Origin: Acanthacorydalis orientalis
Taxonomy: Eukaryota; Arthropoda; Insecta; Megaloptera; Corydalidae
Direction of reading: 5' to 3'
Length of the DNA: 64,000 nucleotides
Assembly (NCBI GenBank): GCA_034766995.1
Contig: CM068315.1
Span: forward strand, 35,234,693-35,298,692
A program made the position numbers and the translations under genes. Shown here piece by piece: positions 47,996 through 60,611 of this stretch. The notes under the pieces are model-generated. The model ran no database searches. It had not been told where the DNA came from and saw nothing but the letters and a program-made list of their open reading frames with translations. Each line of letters opens with the position of its first letter. Position 1 is the first letter of the stretch.

Positions 47996-48315
47996 TGACT
48001 CTAAATCGAATACTTTACTATGAATGAGTTAAGTGTAGGTAGTTATAAATGATTGTTCGAACGCGGTAAAGTTGTTTTAAAAATTAGCTGGAAAGAATAC
48101 TTCGTATCAAAGAGATCGATCCATGAATAGGAAAATGTGCTTAATTAATATACATAGAATTGAGAAAATTCGAAAGTCAGTGCAGCAGTAAATAAAAAAG
48201 TATCTGGTTTTAAATAGCGGAAAATGAAAACTAAATATCTTACAAACGTTTACTTTCAATAGTTTTTTTAAACAACTGCAATAAAATATCACTGAAATGA
48301 ATATACACTTGTGAG

Positions 48316-48443
<128 letters not shown>

Positions 48444-49107
48444 AGAGAAAATCAAATTTTCTCTACAAAAAATTCTCGAAGTATTCAAAAAACCATCAGG
48501 TCTATTAAATAAGAGAAATTACTGAATAAAATTAAGATAGGACAAATTTTAAATTAAAACAAATTTGTTTAATTAACTAAAAATTTACAAGTCGTGTTAA
48601 TCAATGTATTGTACGATTGAATTCGATCTTAAAATTTATTATAGTTTTTATTTAAGATATAAAATGTATTCTTTTAATAGCTTATTTGGAAAAATAAAAC
48701 TAGTCAAAAAAGATCTAATTATTTTAAGTAAAATCTGTAAGAGACATTCATTAATATATTGAACAAATTCGAACAAATTCGAATTCAAATAAAATCGAAT
48801 TGGAACTAGATCCACGATATACTTCAAATATACAAATTATTTTATGAAGAATGTTTAGTGATCTTAATCATCACGGTTTACAAATAAATTAATACATTCA
48901 ACATCAAAAAATGTTCTTAAATCAAATTATTTTTACAAAAGAAACCTGTTTCAATTGAGAAGCATTATGTTAATAACTTTCTAAAAGAAGCTAAAATAAA
49001 TACTGTAATCGTTTATTATTTATGCATAATCTCATAGAATATTTCAAATATAAAAATGTGTTAAGCATTATTTAAAATATTACTTATTTCATTTTAATAC
49101 TTCTATA

Positions 49108-49245
49108 TGTAAACATAGTTCAATATGATAGAAATATCAAGTAGCAATTTTATTCTACTTTATATAAATGAATTAAATAATTGATTTTATAAAAATGAAA
49201 TGATCTCTGATATTTCAATTTTGTATTAAAATATATTCAAGAAAA
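49108..49245 (+). repeat. Direct repeat R1, copy 2
   Basis: tatgtaaacatagttcaa, atagaaatatcaagtagcaa, attctactttatataaatga, tctctgatatttcaatttt. About 1.9 kb downstream of copy 1. Confidence 0.6.
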
Positions 49246-49689
49246 ACGTAAATGCAAATAAAAAATAAAAATTAAATTGATCTATTCAAGAAATAATTCT
49301 TAATAATAATTAATGGTTTAAAATTTCATTGAGAAAAGGCAGTGAATTTTTCTTTAAATAGTAAATAAAACGAATAATTTACATTCTAGTTACTTGTTTA
49401 AACAAGTTCAGATATTTTAAATTTGGTTCATTATGTTTTTTTTTATATTATTATTATTCAAGTTATTTAAAACAATATTATAAAAAAATCGAAGTTCTCT
49501 TAAATATTATTACTTTTTACTCCTCGAAATATAATTCGAATTAGTAATTTCTTTTTTAATAATTCAATTTTTTTATTCATCAATTCCTCAAATCAGTAGG
49601 TCTAGCGAATTATGTATTTAAAAAAATGTTTTTTTTCAATTATAAAAATTTGTTAAAACTAAAAAAATCTGTGTATACATAAAAGTGTT
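49246..49689. other. No gene seen
   Basis: Very AT-rich, no signal. Confidence 0.4.
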
Positions 49690-49995
49690 TCAGTATAATT
49701 TTAGCATTGCTGCTAAATTCACAAATTAATTTTCACTTACTCCATAAACCACAATTTTTGTCAAATAAAAATTGTTCAATTATATATATCGAACATTTTT
49801 GTTATTGCTTATGCTTATTTTAATGATAATGTTATCCTTATTAATTATACAAAAATCTACTAAATCTCGTATACAGCGAAAAATATTTTTACATTTTAGA
49901 GCTCTAAATATAATAGCAACAATCAAAAAATTATCAATAATCAATTTTAATCAGAAAAAATAGATGAGATAGTTTGTGAGACGAAGCTTAAATCA
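49690..49995. repeat. Foldback repeat family M1, both arms
   Basis: The left arm (ttttcacttactccataaac, gaacatttttgttattgctt, atgcttattttaatgat) and inverted right arm (gagctctaaatataatagca, caatcagaaaaaatag-like, agtttgtgagacgaag) flank an AT-rich centre. Confidence 0.55.
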
Positions 49996-50526
49996 TTTAT
50001 GAAAATGTTATATAAAATATTTATTAACACAAATAAAATTCTCATTTTGATATTCAATACTGTAATAAATAAAATGTACTATTTTTATCACTATTTAAAA
50101 AAAAAATCAATAAATTAAAATTCGAAATAAAACTGATAAACATCTAGATATATTATATCTCAAAAAATAAATAAATATCTAAAATAAAAATTAAATAGAT
50201 TCTAAGAAAATTAAATAGGAATTAAAAAAAAATTAATCCTTTCAAAAATATTTAATAAACTCTATTCATTAAATACAATTTCACAGGATAAATTTAAATT
50301 AAAAAAATATGTATTGACCTTTAGCACTAACATAACTTTTCCAAAGTATGATAAAACGTGGCGAAAAACAAACACTGATAAAAAAACTCATTAGTTTTTC
50401 CACAGTTATATATTTGCCTTCGGAAAAATTCATACGTTATATATTTTTATTGCAAAAAAGTACAGCGTTTGACAGGAACTCTCATTTATATTTATTCTAA
50501 TTTAGTTTTAATACAGTTTCATATCA

Positions 50527-50540
50527 AATATATATATCAT

Positions 50541-50586
<46 letters not shown>

Positions 50587-50593
50587 CACATTT

Positions 50594-50632
<39 letters not shown>

Positions 50633-50650
50633 CGTGTGTGTGTAAAGTGT
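50527..50650. repeat. (TA)n with ATCATCAA motif and (TG)n
   Basis: tatatatcatcaaa precedes two TA runs and a gtgtgtgt tail. Confidence 0.9.
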
Positions 50651-51059
50651 GTATATATGATTTTATGGCTTTATACTTTTATTGAACAGTTGCAAAACAT
50701 TGTTAAATTCATACATTGGAACTGTATTCCTGATAGAGACAGTTATATTAATTTGTATTCAAAGTTTTGACGAGTTTTACATACTGTATCACTGGACTTT
50801 AACCAATAGAACATTGTTAATGAATTCTAATTGTTTCGATAATAATCAATTGGAATATGTATACGGAGAGCTTGCGTGAACTTTTAGCAAAGTTGCGTTC
50901 ATGTTTGAAATATATGAGAAGGCATTCTAAACTTAACAAATTTGTGTTTGTCAGGTTGAATTGTTTTCTTAGAAATTCGGTCAACTGATATTAATTATTT
51001 CACATTCAATAACAGTTTATGAAAGTAATTTATTCGAGTTATAGATTATAAACGTTCAA

Positions 51060-51390
51060 TAAATATATGCTCGGAATATTTCATTAATTAATTTTTCTTT
51101 TGCTTCATAAACAGCAAAATTTTTAGTAAATTCTTATTGATTATAGCCTATGCTCATTTCAATGACCATCTTCGAAGCACTAAGATATTAAAAAATGAGA
51201 TTTTTTTATACATTAACGCTCTGAATATGATAGAATCACCAATGTACAATAAAATGTATACAAACGACAATGAAAAATAACCAAAACGCAATGATTGAAG
51301 ATTTTTGATTTGAAAAAATTTTCTGTTTGTGAATGAATGAAAAATTCATTTTTGAAAGTGAATTTAGTTATTGTACCACAAACCTAGTGA
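51060..51390. repeat. Foldback repeat family M1, both arms
   Basis: The left arm (ttttgcttcataaacagc, gattatagcctatgctcatt, tcaatgaccatcttcgaagc) and right arm (aacgctctgaatatgataga, gattgaagatttttgatttg, gtttgtgaatgaatgaaaaa, gaaagtgaatttagttattg). Confidence 0.5.
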
Positions 51391-51404
51391 AATCATATTA
51401 TGTT

Positions 51405-51407
<3 letters not shown>

Positions 51408-51467
<60 letters not shown>

Positions 51468-51469
51468 CA
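51408..51469. repeat. (TA)n
   Basis: Clean run with one tatg change. Confidence 0.9.
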
Positions 51470-51642
51470 GAGAGGATAAGAGTGTCAGAAAATGTACAAA
51501 AATGTATATAAAAAAGACAGAAAATTGTACAGAAAAATCTGAAATAGTGGTGGTGTGAAATTTCAAGCATTAGAACTAATTAACCAAAACTGTATTTAAC
51601 TAAATAAAACAATAGTTGTTTTTAAAAATAAATGTGTTTTTA

Positions 51643-52140
51643 TCAGATATACAATTTAATTTCGTGCCTTTTTTTATAGAAAATAAATGTTTACTGCAAA
51701 CATTTCATTCTTCAAAATATCCTTCAGTATTTTGTATAACTTTACTCCATCAGTCTGGTAACTGATAAATCTCTTGTTAAAAAAAATAGTGACTTTAGTC
51801 AATGAAAACGTAATGCATTTTAGGACCTCTTTTACTATTTTAGCATTGTTTGCATATTTTATGCATCGCAGAACCTTCACCCAAACCTGACCAAATCATT
51901 CCCGCTGCTTCGGTAGCATTTTTTATCAAATTGGAATGCGAAAAGTATGCAATGCCTAGTATGATGCTTTTCGGTTGCAACTGTTTTATGAGGTTATGCC
52001 TACTACTTAACCAAGATATATAGTATTTTTAAATATTAATATTAGCACTTCAAAATCTTGAAACTTCAAGAAAACATTTTCATTTAAACAGAGTTATGAT
52101 TGATTCAACTTAAAATCACCGAATTAATTTTTACACTTAA
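51643..52140 (-). mobile_element. Mariner family B MITE (B7)
   Basis: 498 bp, read on the minus strand. The left terminus ends at 52140 (TTAAGTGTAAAAATTAATTCG on minus) and the right terminus is at 51643. Leader and HTH start are followed by a jump to the 3' end (aaaatgcattacgttttcatt on minus). The open frame at 51674-51880 spans this artificial junction. Confidence 0.72.
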
Positions 52141-52445
52141 GAATCAACTAAAATTTTCAAATAAATGTATATATAAATGCCGAATTTTTTAAAAGGATAC
52201 AAATAAATATATGTAAAGAAAGAAAAATAATATAGAAAGCATTTCGCTTGTAAAGAAATGTTTGACCGACTATCTAATCACACAAACTATCCCTTATTTT
52301 TCTTCCTCGCGCAGTTTCAGATTTTGGCTGATTTCCAAACTCATTTCTGTTAGGGTTGTCGACTTGAAAGCATTGAAAACATTTAAACAAATGTGTTGTA
52401 AGCCTTTGAAATCATTCGAAAATGAGACATTCAGCGTAAATCGTT

Positions 52446-52447
52446 TG

Positions 52448-52528
<81 letters not shown>

Positions 52529-52530
52529 GT
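52446..52530. repeat. (TA)n, interrupted
   Basis: Interrupted by tatg and ataata. Confidence 0.9.
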
Positions 52531-52801
52531 AATATTTTTTACTATGGCTTTTTTGGCAAATAAATCTACATCAAGTTTTGTAAATTGATTAAATTCTGAA
52601 ATCTTAACTTTATATTTTATTCTATGATGCATTCTTTAAATTTTTTGTCTTTATTTGGATTCTTTTCATTTTTGAACCTCAAATATTATCAAATGTTTCA
52701 GATAATATAGTAGAATTTGTATGTTTTGTATTCAGCTCTAATTTACTTTATTTCCATTTGATTAATCGTTTGCTAATATTTATAATAAACAAATAGTAAC
52801 A

Positions 52802-53069
52802 GACCCGTAGCCAGACCATTATATTAGAGGGGGAAAACTTTTTTTATGTCAAAATTGTTGGGGGTTACAGTGGGAACGTGCTCAGAGAAATGATTTTTTC
52901 GCGCATAGAAACGTTTTTAATCATCAAGGTAAACCCATTAGAAAGATTCTCCCAATGAATCTCCATGATTTTAAAATCTCCAAAAATCACAGATTTTGTT
53001 AAGGAAGGCAAACAGAGCATCCAGGTGAAAGAAATCCCCCCTCTGGTCCATTCCTGACTACGGGGCTGA
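52802..53069. mobile_element. MITE with CCCGTAG-type inverted ends
   Basis: The left end is agacccgtagccagacc and the right end, inverted, is agccccgtagtcaggaa. The inside has G runs next to both ends (agagggggaaaa, ggggggat inverted) and no frame. Sequences beginning CCCGTAGCCAGG are common insect repeats. The superfamily is not assigned. Confidence 0.5.
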
Positions 53070-53578
53070 AAAGTAATCGATTTTTTAAAGCCATTTTCAA
53101 ACGAATCAACTAAAACGCTATCAATTCTAAAATAATTCTATATAATAATATCCTTTTTTAATTGCACCTTTAATATAGAAATGACAAATGCAAAATTTGA
53201 AATTTTATCAAATAAGGAAAAAATTGAGTGAAGTTCTCTTTACATAAAAACCTAAGCAATTCACTAGCTTATATGTGTGTTATTATTGTATTAGCTGTAC
53301 AATATATAATTCTATTTCAAATGTATAAAATTATTAGAGTACTGATTTTAAAGGATTCTTCATTATAGGCTTTTTTATTCCTGCCTAAAAGAAATTCATC
53401 ATGAAATTAAAACCAATTATAATTCTTGTTATTTGATTAAGAGTTTTAAAATGAAAAATTTAATATGAAACTTTAAATGTTTCATCAGAATTAACATATT
53501 TTTTGTAAACTTTGGTTAGAGTATGAAAAAATTGAAACTTAGGACGTAATTTTCAAACAGATTTCTCTAATGAAGCAA

Positions 53579-53579
53579 C

Positions 53580-53632
<53 letters not shown>
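53579..53632. repeat. (TA)n
   Basis: Clean run about 270 bp before the CpG-rich block. Confidence 0.9.
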
Positions 53633-53899
53633 AGTGTATGTGTAATCACATTTAATATTTATGAGGAATTTTGTTCTAATAAGACCAAGTTTAATGCAAC
53701 AGACATTGAATTCTAATTAGCATACTCATATGTTTAAATATAATAGATCGGTGTATAACTTCTGAAACAAATCCAAACACCCCCCTCTCCCTAGTGTTTC
53801 AGTTTCATAAATGATGAGGATCGTTCAACAACTGTATGCGGCTGGTCAAACACCGTGTGCATTACGATTTGATTTCTTTTTTTGTGCAAATATCAGTTT

Positions 53900-54335
53900 T
53901 TGAAGACGAATTAGAAAACCGAGCGTACATCGGAAAAACAAAAAGGAATCCGTCCGTTTCTACCACTCCCAACAAGACATGCTGTGTCCGATCACTAAAG
54001 TCAACACGGCGAATAAACGGACGACACCATACGCTAAACGGAAACACTTGAAATTTACGAACCACCTGCGGATGGCGACGCGACGCCAGGCACACGAAAC
54101 CAATGGCAACACCCCGGTCGGTCGGTCGTTCAGGCGGTCGGGAAGACCGTCAATGCAATTTCACCAGTGCTGTACAGAAAGGTGTGAGCGTCGGGAGGGT
54201 GGTCTAGCACCCTCTTACAGCTCTCTCCGCACTCTCTTTCTCTCGCTCTATGGTCTCGCCGCGACGTCGGCGGCAACACAGTCACAGGCGGCTAGATCAA
54301 TACACTCTTCACCCGAACACATACATACACACACA
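53900..54335. promoter_or_regulatory. CpG-rich promoter-like region
   Basis: A GC- and CpG-rich block (cgacgcgacgcc, ggtcggtcggtcgttc, gccgcgacgtcggcgg) with GA/CT-rich strings (ctctctccgcactctctttc), an inverted CCAAT (attgg on minus), and a (CA)n tail at 54320-54340. It looks like an insect promoter plus first exon. Frames 53979-54359 (+) and 53862-54095 (-) are open, but neither resembles a known protein. The transcribed strand is not decided. Confidence 0.4.
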
Positions 54336-54734
54336 CACATACGAATACCTACATCCTGAGGGAACTAGAAACTAAACAAATTTGATGTGACGTCGTAAAC
54401 GCACATTTAATAACTTACATAGCATAGTAAAAAAAGAAGCGAAACGAGAAATACAAGAACTGTGAATACAGTTAACTGGGAGTAAAGAAATAAAATCGCT
54501 TTTAATGGCCTAATTAGAAACCGAATTAAATATATTGTAATAATATCTCTCAACCTCGTAATACTAATAAATAGTTTGTAAAACTTTACTAGAATATTAT
54601 TCTAAGGGAAATTTCTTTTGTTTTTGTTTTTTAATGCAGTGCAATAATTACCAGTATAGCCAAATTCGCTCTCTTTTAAAACCTTATAGTATATCAATCC
54701 GTTTCGATTTAATTATCAACGTCATATTACCTTA

Positions 54735-54739
<5 letters not shown>
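54336..54739. other. No gene seen
   Basis: AT-rich flank of the CpG-rich block. Confidence 0.35.

Positions 54740-54777
<38 letters not shown>
54740..54777. repeat. (TA)n
   Basis: Clean run of about 19 units. Confidence 0.9.
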
Positions 54778-54779
<2 letters not shown>

Positions 54780-55239
54780 TTTTAATAGCAATAGTACTGA
54801 TAGACCGTGTGAAAGATAATCTTTTCTTCGCACTGCATGATTATAGAAAACTCAATTTTCATCTTCTCTAATCAAACGAACTAAAATCGGCTTTTCTACC
54901 AATCGAAGTTAAAAAAACATCCGAACATTCGATCCATTCAGTATTATTATTCCTTTAAAATCTATGATTTCCATACAATTATACATACATTTTTGTTAAA
55001 AATCGTAGACTTTTTGCGATACAACGCTGTGATCTGACCAATCATGAGTTTGAAATCTAGATCCAGAGATGTTCAAATAATTTACTGAGACAATCGCACA
55101 TATTTCATCATCGTCAATTTTCAAAGATCTTCCTGATCTGTACAAATCTTCGAAATTGAAGACACTAGAATGAAATTTTCCGGACCACTTTTTTCTTATA
55201 CATATTCAATACGGCCTCACTAAGCACTTCACATAAGTG

Positions 55240-55440
55240 ATAACACGTATTTATTTTCTTAGTACAGTTCTGTCACTGTGCTTAAATCAGATTTTTCTAT
55301 ATTCTAGAGCTCTGAGGTCATCAAAGTGGGCATAAGTCAAAATCAAAAATGAACAATAATTTTTTATTGAACATTTTTGATCATAAAAATTGTGATTTTT
55401 GAAATAAGAGAATAATTTTTGTTCAAAATGTATTTTGTTT
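55240..55440 (+). repeat. Foldback repeat family M1, single arm plus outer end
   Basis: tacagttctgtcactgtgct, atttttctatattctagagc, tctgaggtcatcaaagtggg, cataagtcaaaatcaaaaat, tattgaacatttttgatcat. The outer-end motif sits beside the inner motif, so the copy is rearranged. Confidence 0.5.
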
Positions 55441-55599
55441 TACTTTTTTTAAAAAAAATTCCTGTATAAATTCTAAATGAATCTGCTAATTTGACGTTTA
55501 AAATGTGTAGGTAGTTTTTAATTATTTAAATCTCCTTGAATAGAATACAAATGTTCCACTACATTCGTAAAAGCAACGATTATAGCCGTGAATTGATTC

Positions 55600-56110
55600 A
55601 AAATTCACATTTCTCTCTTCTTTTCTTTCTCGGTTCTCCGTATTTTCCTCTCAGCGTGGGAATGATCTTGGTCTATCTCTTTTATCCATCTCTGCTACTA
55701 GTCAATATCTTCATCTCCTGCATGGTGCTTCCTTGCCATCTTTCAAACTTCTCTACGTATCCCTTCTATATAGTTCTCGGTCTCCCTCTTCCTCTACTTC
55801 CTTCAGACCTTGCTTCTAAACATTTCCTCACTTTACTTTTCTCATTTGATGTTCATGCATGTCCATACCACTTCAACTGTCTCTCCTCCAGAATATCTTT
55901 CATGGCCCGTACCTCCAAGTTTTCCCCAATTCTCTCATTTCTTATGCACTCTCTCCTTGTTTTTCCTGCTACTCTTCGCAAGAACTTCATTTCTGCTATC
56001 GTGATGCATCTTGTGTGCTTATCTAGTGTCATCCATCTCTCTGCTCCATATAAGATTGTTGGTTGGAACACTGACATATATCTGCAATTTGGTCTTCTTT
56101 ATTTCTTTCT
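55600..56110 (-). pseudogene. LINE reverse transcriptase C-terminal fragment
   Basis: On the minus strand 56077-55853 reads VFQPTILYGAERWMTLDK, ITIAEMKFLRRVAGKTRR, IRNERIGENLEVRAMKDILE and RQLKWYGHA. After a stop comes a GRGRPRTI motif (about 55775). This is the end of a LINE ORF2 after the polymerase domain, where ILYGAE-W, EMKFLRR and W-GH are hallmark motifs. No polymerase active site is present, so it is a 5' truncated retrocopy. The long plus-strand frame at 55536-56123 is its antisense. Confidence 0.75.
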
Positions 56111-57665
56111 TTCCTTTCACTAATTTTCTCTTAACAATCATTAAAACCTATTTTCTATTATGCTAGAAATAATTTTTTTTATGGTTTCAATATTTCGAAA
56201 ATGATACTAAAATTAAATCCAAGATACTTGCATTAAATAAAAAAATATAAGTCTGTTTTGGGAAAAAATCTAGAAAAGTAAACTCGAACGTCTTAAACAA
56301 ACGTATGTTCACTTGAAAACGTAAAAAGCTTAAATCTAAAATAAATCAATAAACAAAATATACACACAATAGTTAAATCCAGGAATATATTATTAAAACA
56401 CGAACACGGTAAAGAATTATATAAATAAAGTTCATTAGTGTCAATAATAACATTATATGTAATTTGTACAAAATAAAATTTAGAATTCATGTAGAGAAAC
56501 AAAATCATATTTCAGTACCAACCCGAAAAAGCATACATCTTTGGAATTATTTTCGGTTGGCGACGTGTCACATATGAAATAAACACCAAATACACGTCCC
56601 CGGTCGCCTACGGCCTACAAAGACTTGAATAAAATGCTCATTGCCTATGGGAAAACTACGCTTCAGAGAATATCATTTGCTATATGAGAAATATCACACA
56701 GAGTTGCGTTTTGAAATTTAAATTACTAATTTTCTTGAGCAGAAAAAAGAAATACTGTAGTGTAATGTATACCATTTATGTCGTATTACACGATTATAGT
56801 ACAGCTATGTTGTTTAGTATCACAATGAGTCGTTTTGTATATTTTTTTAATAATTCATAAATATGTATAAATAGAGGCAAAAGTAAAGGAAAACAGAGAA
56901 GTTGGTTTAACGTACAAATCTCTCAGTTGAATTTATTAACACAAGATTGATAGTAAAAGTTAATTTATTTTACACACGCTATTATTTTAGCTGATCTTTG
57001 AAAAAATGTTTGATACATTAGATCATTTTTCAGAATTATTAATAAATGGGTTTTCAATTTTATCCGAAACAAAATTACATAAAAATACTAATTTGTTCAG
57101 TAGAAAATTGAACTGTTTTTCAATAAAATATAAAAGTACTTTTATATATATTAGTATTTTACAACATCTAAAATTGTAAAATTTCTGATTTTTATTTGAA
57201 ACGACCTAAATATATGTACCTCATTTTTATTTTTTCAAAAACGATCCTCATTATTGTTGCTTTTAACTTAATTTTATTCTTCTTACTTGTGTATAAATCT
57301 TTATAAAATATAACGTTTTTGAACTTCACTTTTTCATTCTGTATATTTATGTTCCTTATAATACATCCAAATTATAATACTTATAATTAATTATAAAACT
57401 TTTTAATTATTCTTTAGAAACAACGGATACTTGGGGTACTATTTTAATAAAAAATATTTTATTTTTTCATTTTATTTCAGAATTTGCTGAAAATCAACAA
57501 ATATTTTTTTATATTTAAGAAATTGTATTCGAAATGTGAATCAGTTTATATTTCTAGTCCATCATTTTTTATCATATTTATAATAGTTTGTTATCTCTAT
57601 TTGCTTAAAACCCAAAATCTCTGCTGACAAACAATCTACATTTTTTTTAATATAAATCAAAATAA
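56111..57665. other. No gene seen
   Basis: 56530-56700 has a GC-richer string (acgtccccggtcgcctacgg) without a frame. The rest is AT-rich. Confidence 0.35.
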
Positions 57666-57667
57666 TA

Positions 57668-58240
57668 TTTGGTTGGTATGAAAATATTTACGGTTTTTTT
57701 TCTGAATTATAACTGTAATTTCTTTCAATGAAAGTGTCATTTCATCGTGTTTATGTTAATATAATTTTAAAGTGCATTTCTCGGTCTGTATTTTGGTAAC
57801 ATCGATTTTGGGTTTATTATTAATTTTGCTTCAAATTGGGCTATTGAATTAAAAATGGAAAAGAATCAAATAAGAGCAATTTTTTGTTTGAATTCAAAAC
57901 GAGTGGTAAAGCAGCATAAACTGCTCGTAAACTTAACTATGCTTTTGGTGTGGGTACTGTTAAAGAACGTACGGTACAACGGTGGTTCCAAAAATTTCGT
58001 TCTGGAGACGAGATCTATGAAGATGAAAAAGGTTATGGACGTCCTTCTTCAGGTCATAATTACGAACTGAAAACGTTATGATGACGAGCCACTCACAACA
58101 TTTCGAGAACTTGCACAAAAGTTAGGCGTTAGTCAGCTTACAGTTCTAGACCATTTAAAACAGCTGGGAAAATCAAAAAAAGATAAAAATATATACAAAT
58201 TTGAAAATTATAAACCGCAGTTATTTTTCTACCAACCTAA
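57668..58240 (+). mobile_element. Mariner family A, DNA-binding-half MITE (A5)
   Basis: 573 bp with terminal repeats and TA duplications (57666-57667, 58241-58242). The start codon is kept (MEKNQIRAIF at 57855), then a frameshift; KERTVQRWFQKFRSGDEI and TFRELAQKLGVSQLTVLDHL remain readable in another frame. The catalytic half is missing. An M1 repeat begins about 15 bp downstream. Confidence 0.8.
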
Positions 58241-58254
58241 TAGTTTTAGTATAT

Positions 58255-58510
58255 TTGTTGATTTCACTTTCAAAATAGAATTACTCTTTCACAAACCATT
58301 AAAAACTCATCAAAAGTAATCAACATTTGATTATTAATCATTTTGAATTCTTTCTTTTGCATAATTCAACGATAATTCCATCATATTCAAATCTGTAAAG
58401 TGTAGACAAATCTCACGATTTTTCGTGTGATTATGTATACTTAATAATAAATTATTGAATGTTTTTAATCAGAAAAAATATGATTTATGAGAGAGTGAAC
58501 AACTTATTTA
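58255..58510. repeat. Foldback repeat family M1, both arms
   Basis: The left arm (actctttcacaaaccatta, caacatttgattattaatca, gataattccatcatattcaa) and right arm (attgaatgtttttaatcaga, tatgatttatgagagagtga). It starts about 15 bp after mariner A5. Confidence 0.5.
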
Positions 58511-60117
58511 GAAATCTTGAAAAATATTACAAACGAAGTCCTTTATTTAATTTTATTCTGACCATTTAATTAAATCATATGCTTGTGAATTTTTAACACA
58601 AAAGTTATTAACCTTAAATCTCTGCCTTAAAAATAATCTCAAATACAAAAATATATAAAATACAGCACTTAAAAAAATTTTCATAGTTTGTGTTGAAGTA
58701 ATCATAAATGATAATATTTAAATTATTTAACAAAGTCAATCAAGAAATTATATAAGGAGTCGTAGTTAAGTACATCGGCAACTAATTTGTCCAACTTTAA
58801 ATATAAACTATTACAATATCTAATATTTAAAGTACAAAAAAGAATATTTGTTGACCTTACATAGTTTTAAATCTTGACAGTGCTATTAAATAATCTAAAT
58901 AAGAAAGAAAAAAATGGTCATAATTAAATCTTTAATTTTTGATGAATTTGTAAGATATTTAGAGCTTAGATCGATAAATCCTTGAAAATCTTCAAGAAAA
59001 TACAGTTTTATAACATAATAATAAAAAATTAGAGAATTAAAATTTATATAAAAATTCTTTATAATTGAATCAATGTCGATTATATTTTTTATATATAAAT
59101 GTCTAAAAAAGGTTTTTTTTGAAGAAACAAGTAACATTTCATCTTTCTTAATTTTCAAAAATGTAATACAGTACAAAAAAGCTTACTAATTTCCAGCATT
59201 CCTTGAATCCAACACACCACTCATACATCTACGTAAAATACTGTACATTATTCACGAATAATACTTCTTCGTTGAATATTGGCCCGTTTTGAACATTCGC
59301 ACAAAAAATTAGATTGCACTTAACTATTCCACCGTCTTACTAAACCTGTGTAGATACCATCTTTTTTCTTATATACATGCACGCAAATACGAGGGGAAAA
59401 TATGAAATGACTATGCAAAAATGACCGAACCACAATTTCTAAACTGATATAAAAATTCCGAATAGAGTTTACACCACACCTCTATACTTTTAATCTCTTC
59501 TTACACTTCCTAATATATAAATCTATTAAAAAAAGTATTGTTACTTTTAACATTTGTTCATATTTGAATTAACATTGATTGTTTGAACATCGTGATAATT
59601 TATGAATAAATAAAGCTTTAAACAAATACTAAATTATTTAAGACCGGTGGTAAGTTATACATGAATATAAACATAAATAAATGTATTTACACATGTACAT
59701 GTGGGAGTGTGTAAGCATTTATTGTAATCGGCATTATATATATATTGTAATTTATTCATTCAATATTGTTATGTTAATCGAACACTAAACATAATGCTAG
59801 TTATTAAAGATTAACTGATGCGTTTCAATCATGTGTACATGTTTCGCTGATAATGGTATTCAAAATAATGGGTTACTGTTGACTTTAGTGACCGTACACG
59901 TTCGAATCCCTTCAATGCTGGGTATCAATCATGGATAAATTCATTTTCAATTAATGACAAAATAATCTGAGTGATCAAAAATACACAGGTTTTCAATAAC
60001 AATCGCTTTATGTTTATGAATTGAATCGGACTGTTCAATTAAATTCATGTAAATTACAATGGCCTGTTCGTTACAGACAAGAATTTTTACATCTCGTTAA
60101 TTTTTGTTTAAACAAAT
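58511..60117. other. No gene seen
   Basis: A lone B-box-like cgttcgaatccc at 59897 has no A box, so no tRNA is called. Confidence 0.35.
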
Positions 60118-60122
60118 GTATG

Positions 60123-60180
<58 letters not shown>
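60118..60180. repeat. (TATG)n(TA)n
   Basis: Two TATG units then a clean TA run. Confidence 0.9.
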
Positions 60181-60183
<3 letters not shown>

Positions 60184-60611
60184 AAACAGATATACCTGCT
60201 TTGTTTATACAAGTGTTTACATAATTAAACTTGTTTTAAAACTAAACATTTTCGTTTATATTTCATGTTGAGTGTATGTATGCACTGTTTATTAATTTTG
60301 AAATTTTAAATTAAATATAAAACATTTTTATTCTAAATATAATTATACTACTACGATGCTATTTTTTTTTATTAAATATAGTATTCTAATTTTAATATTC
60401 TTTATATAATACGCCTTTCTGGAACGTTTTTTTAAAAGAAAAAATATAGAAATTAATACAATGAAGACTTATTTTACGATTGGCTTAGTTTACAATGAAA
60501 TTACTGTACGATTGACTTTTCATAGTAAAATAAGACTTACTGTGCGATTGAAGTATATCCTTTATTATGTTATTACAATTATGTGAGTAAATTGAGAAAG
60601 ATTCTATATTA

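Noticed and set aside
53979..54359. 126-codon plus frame as a gene
   Set aside because: It ends in a CA-repeat-encoded HTHTH string. High GC lowers stop frequency, so openness means little.
55536..56123. 195-codon plus-strand frame as a gene
   Set aside because: It is the antisense of a LINE reverse transcriptase C-terminus on the minus strand.
59875..59915. tRNA gene at cgttcgaatccc
   Set aside because: Only a B-box-like string; no A box at proper spacing and no cloverleaf.
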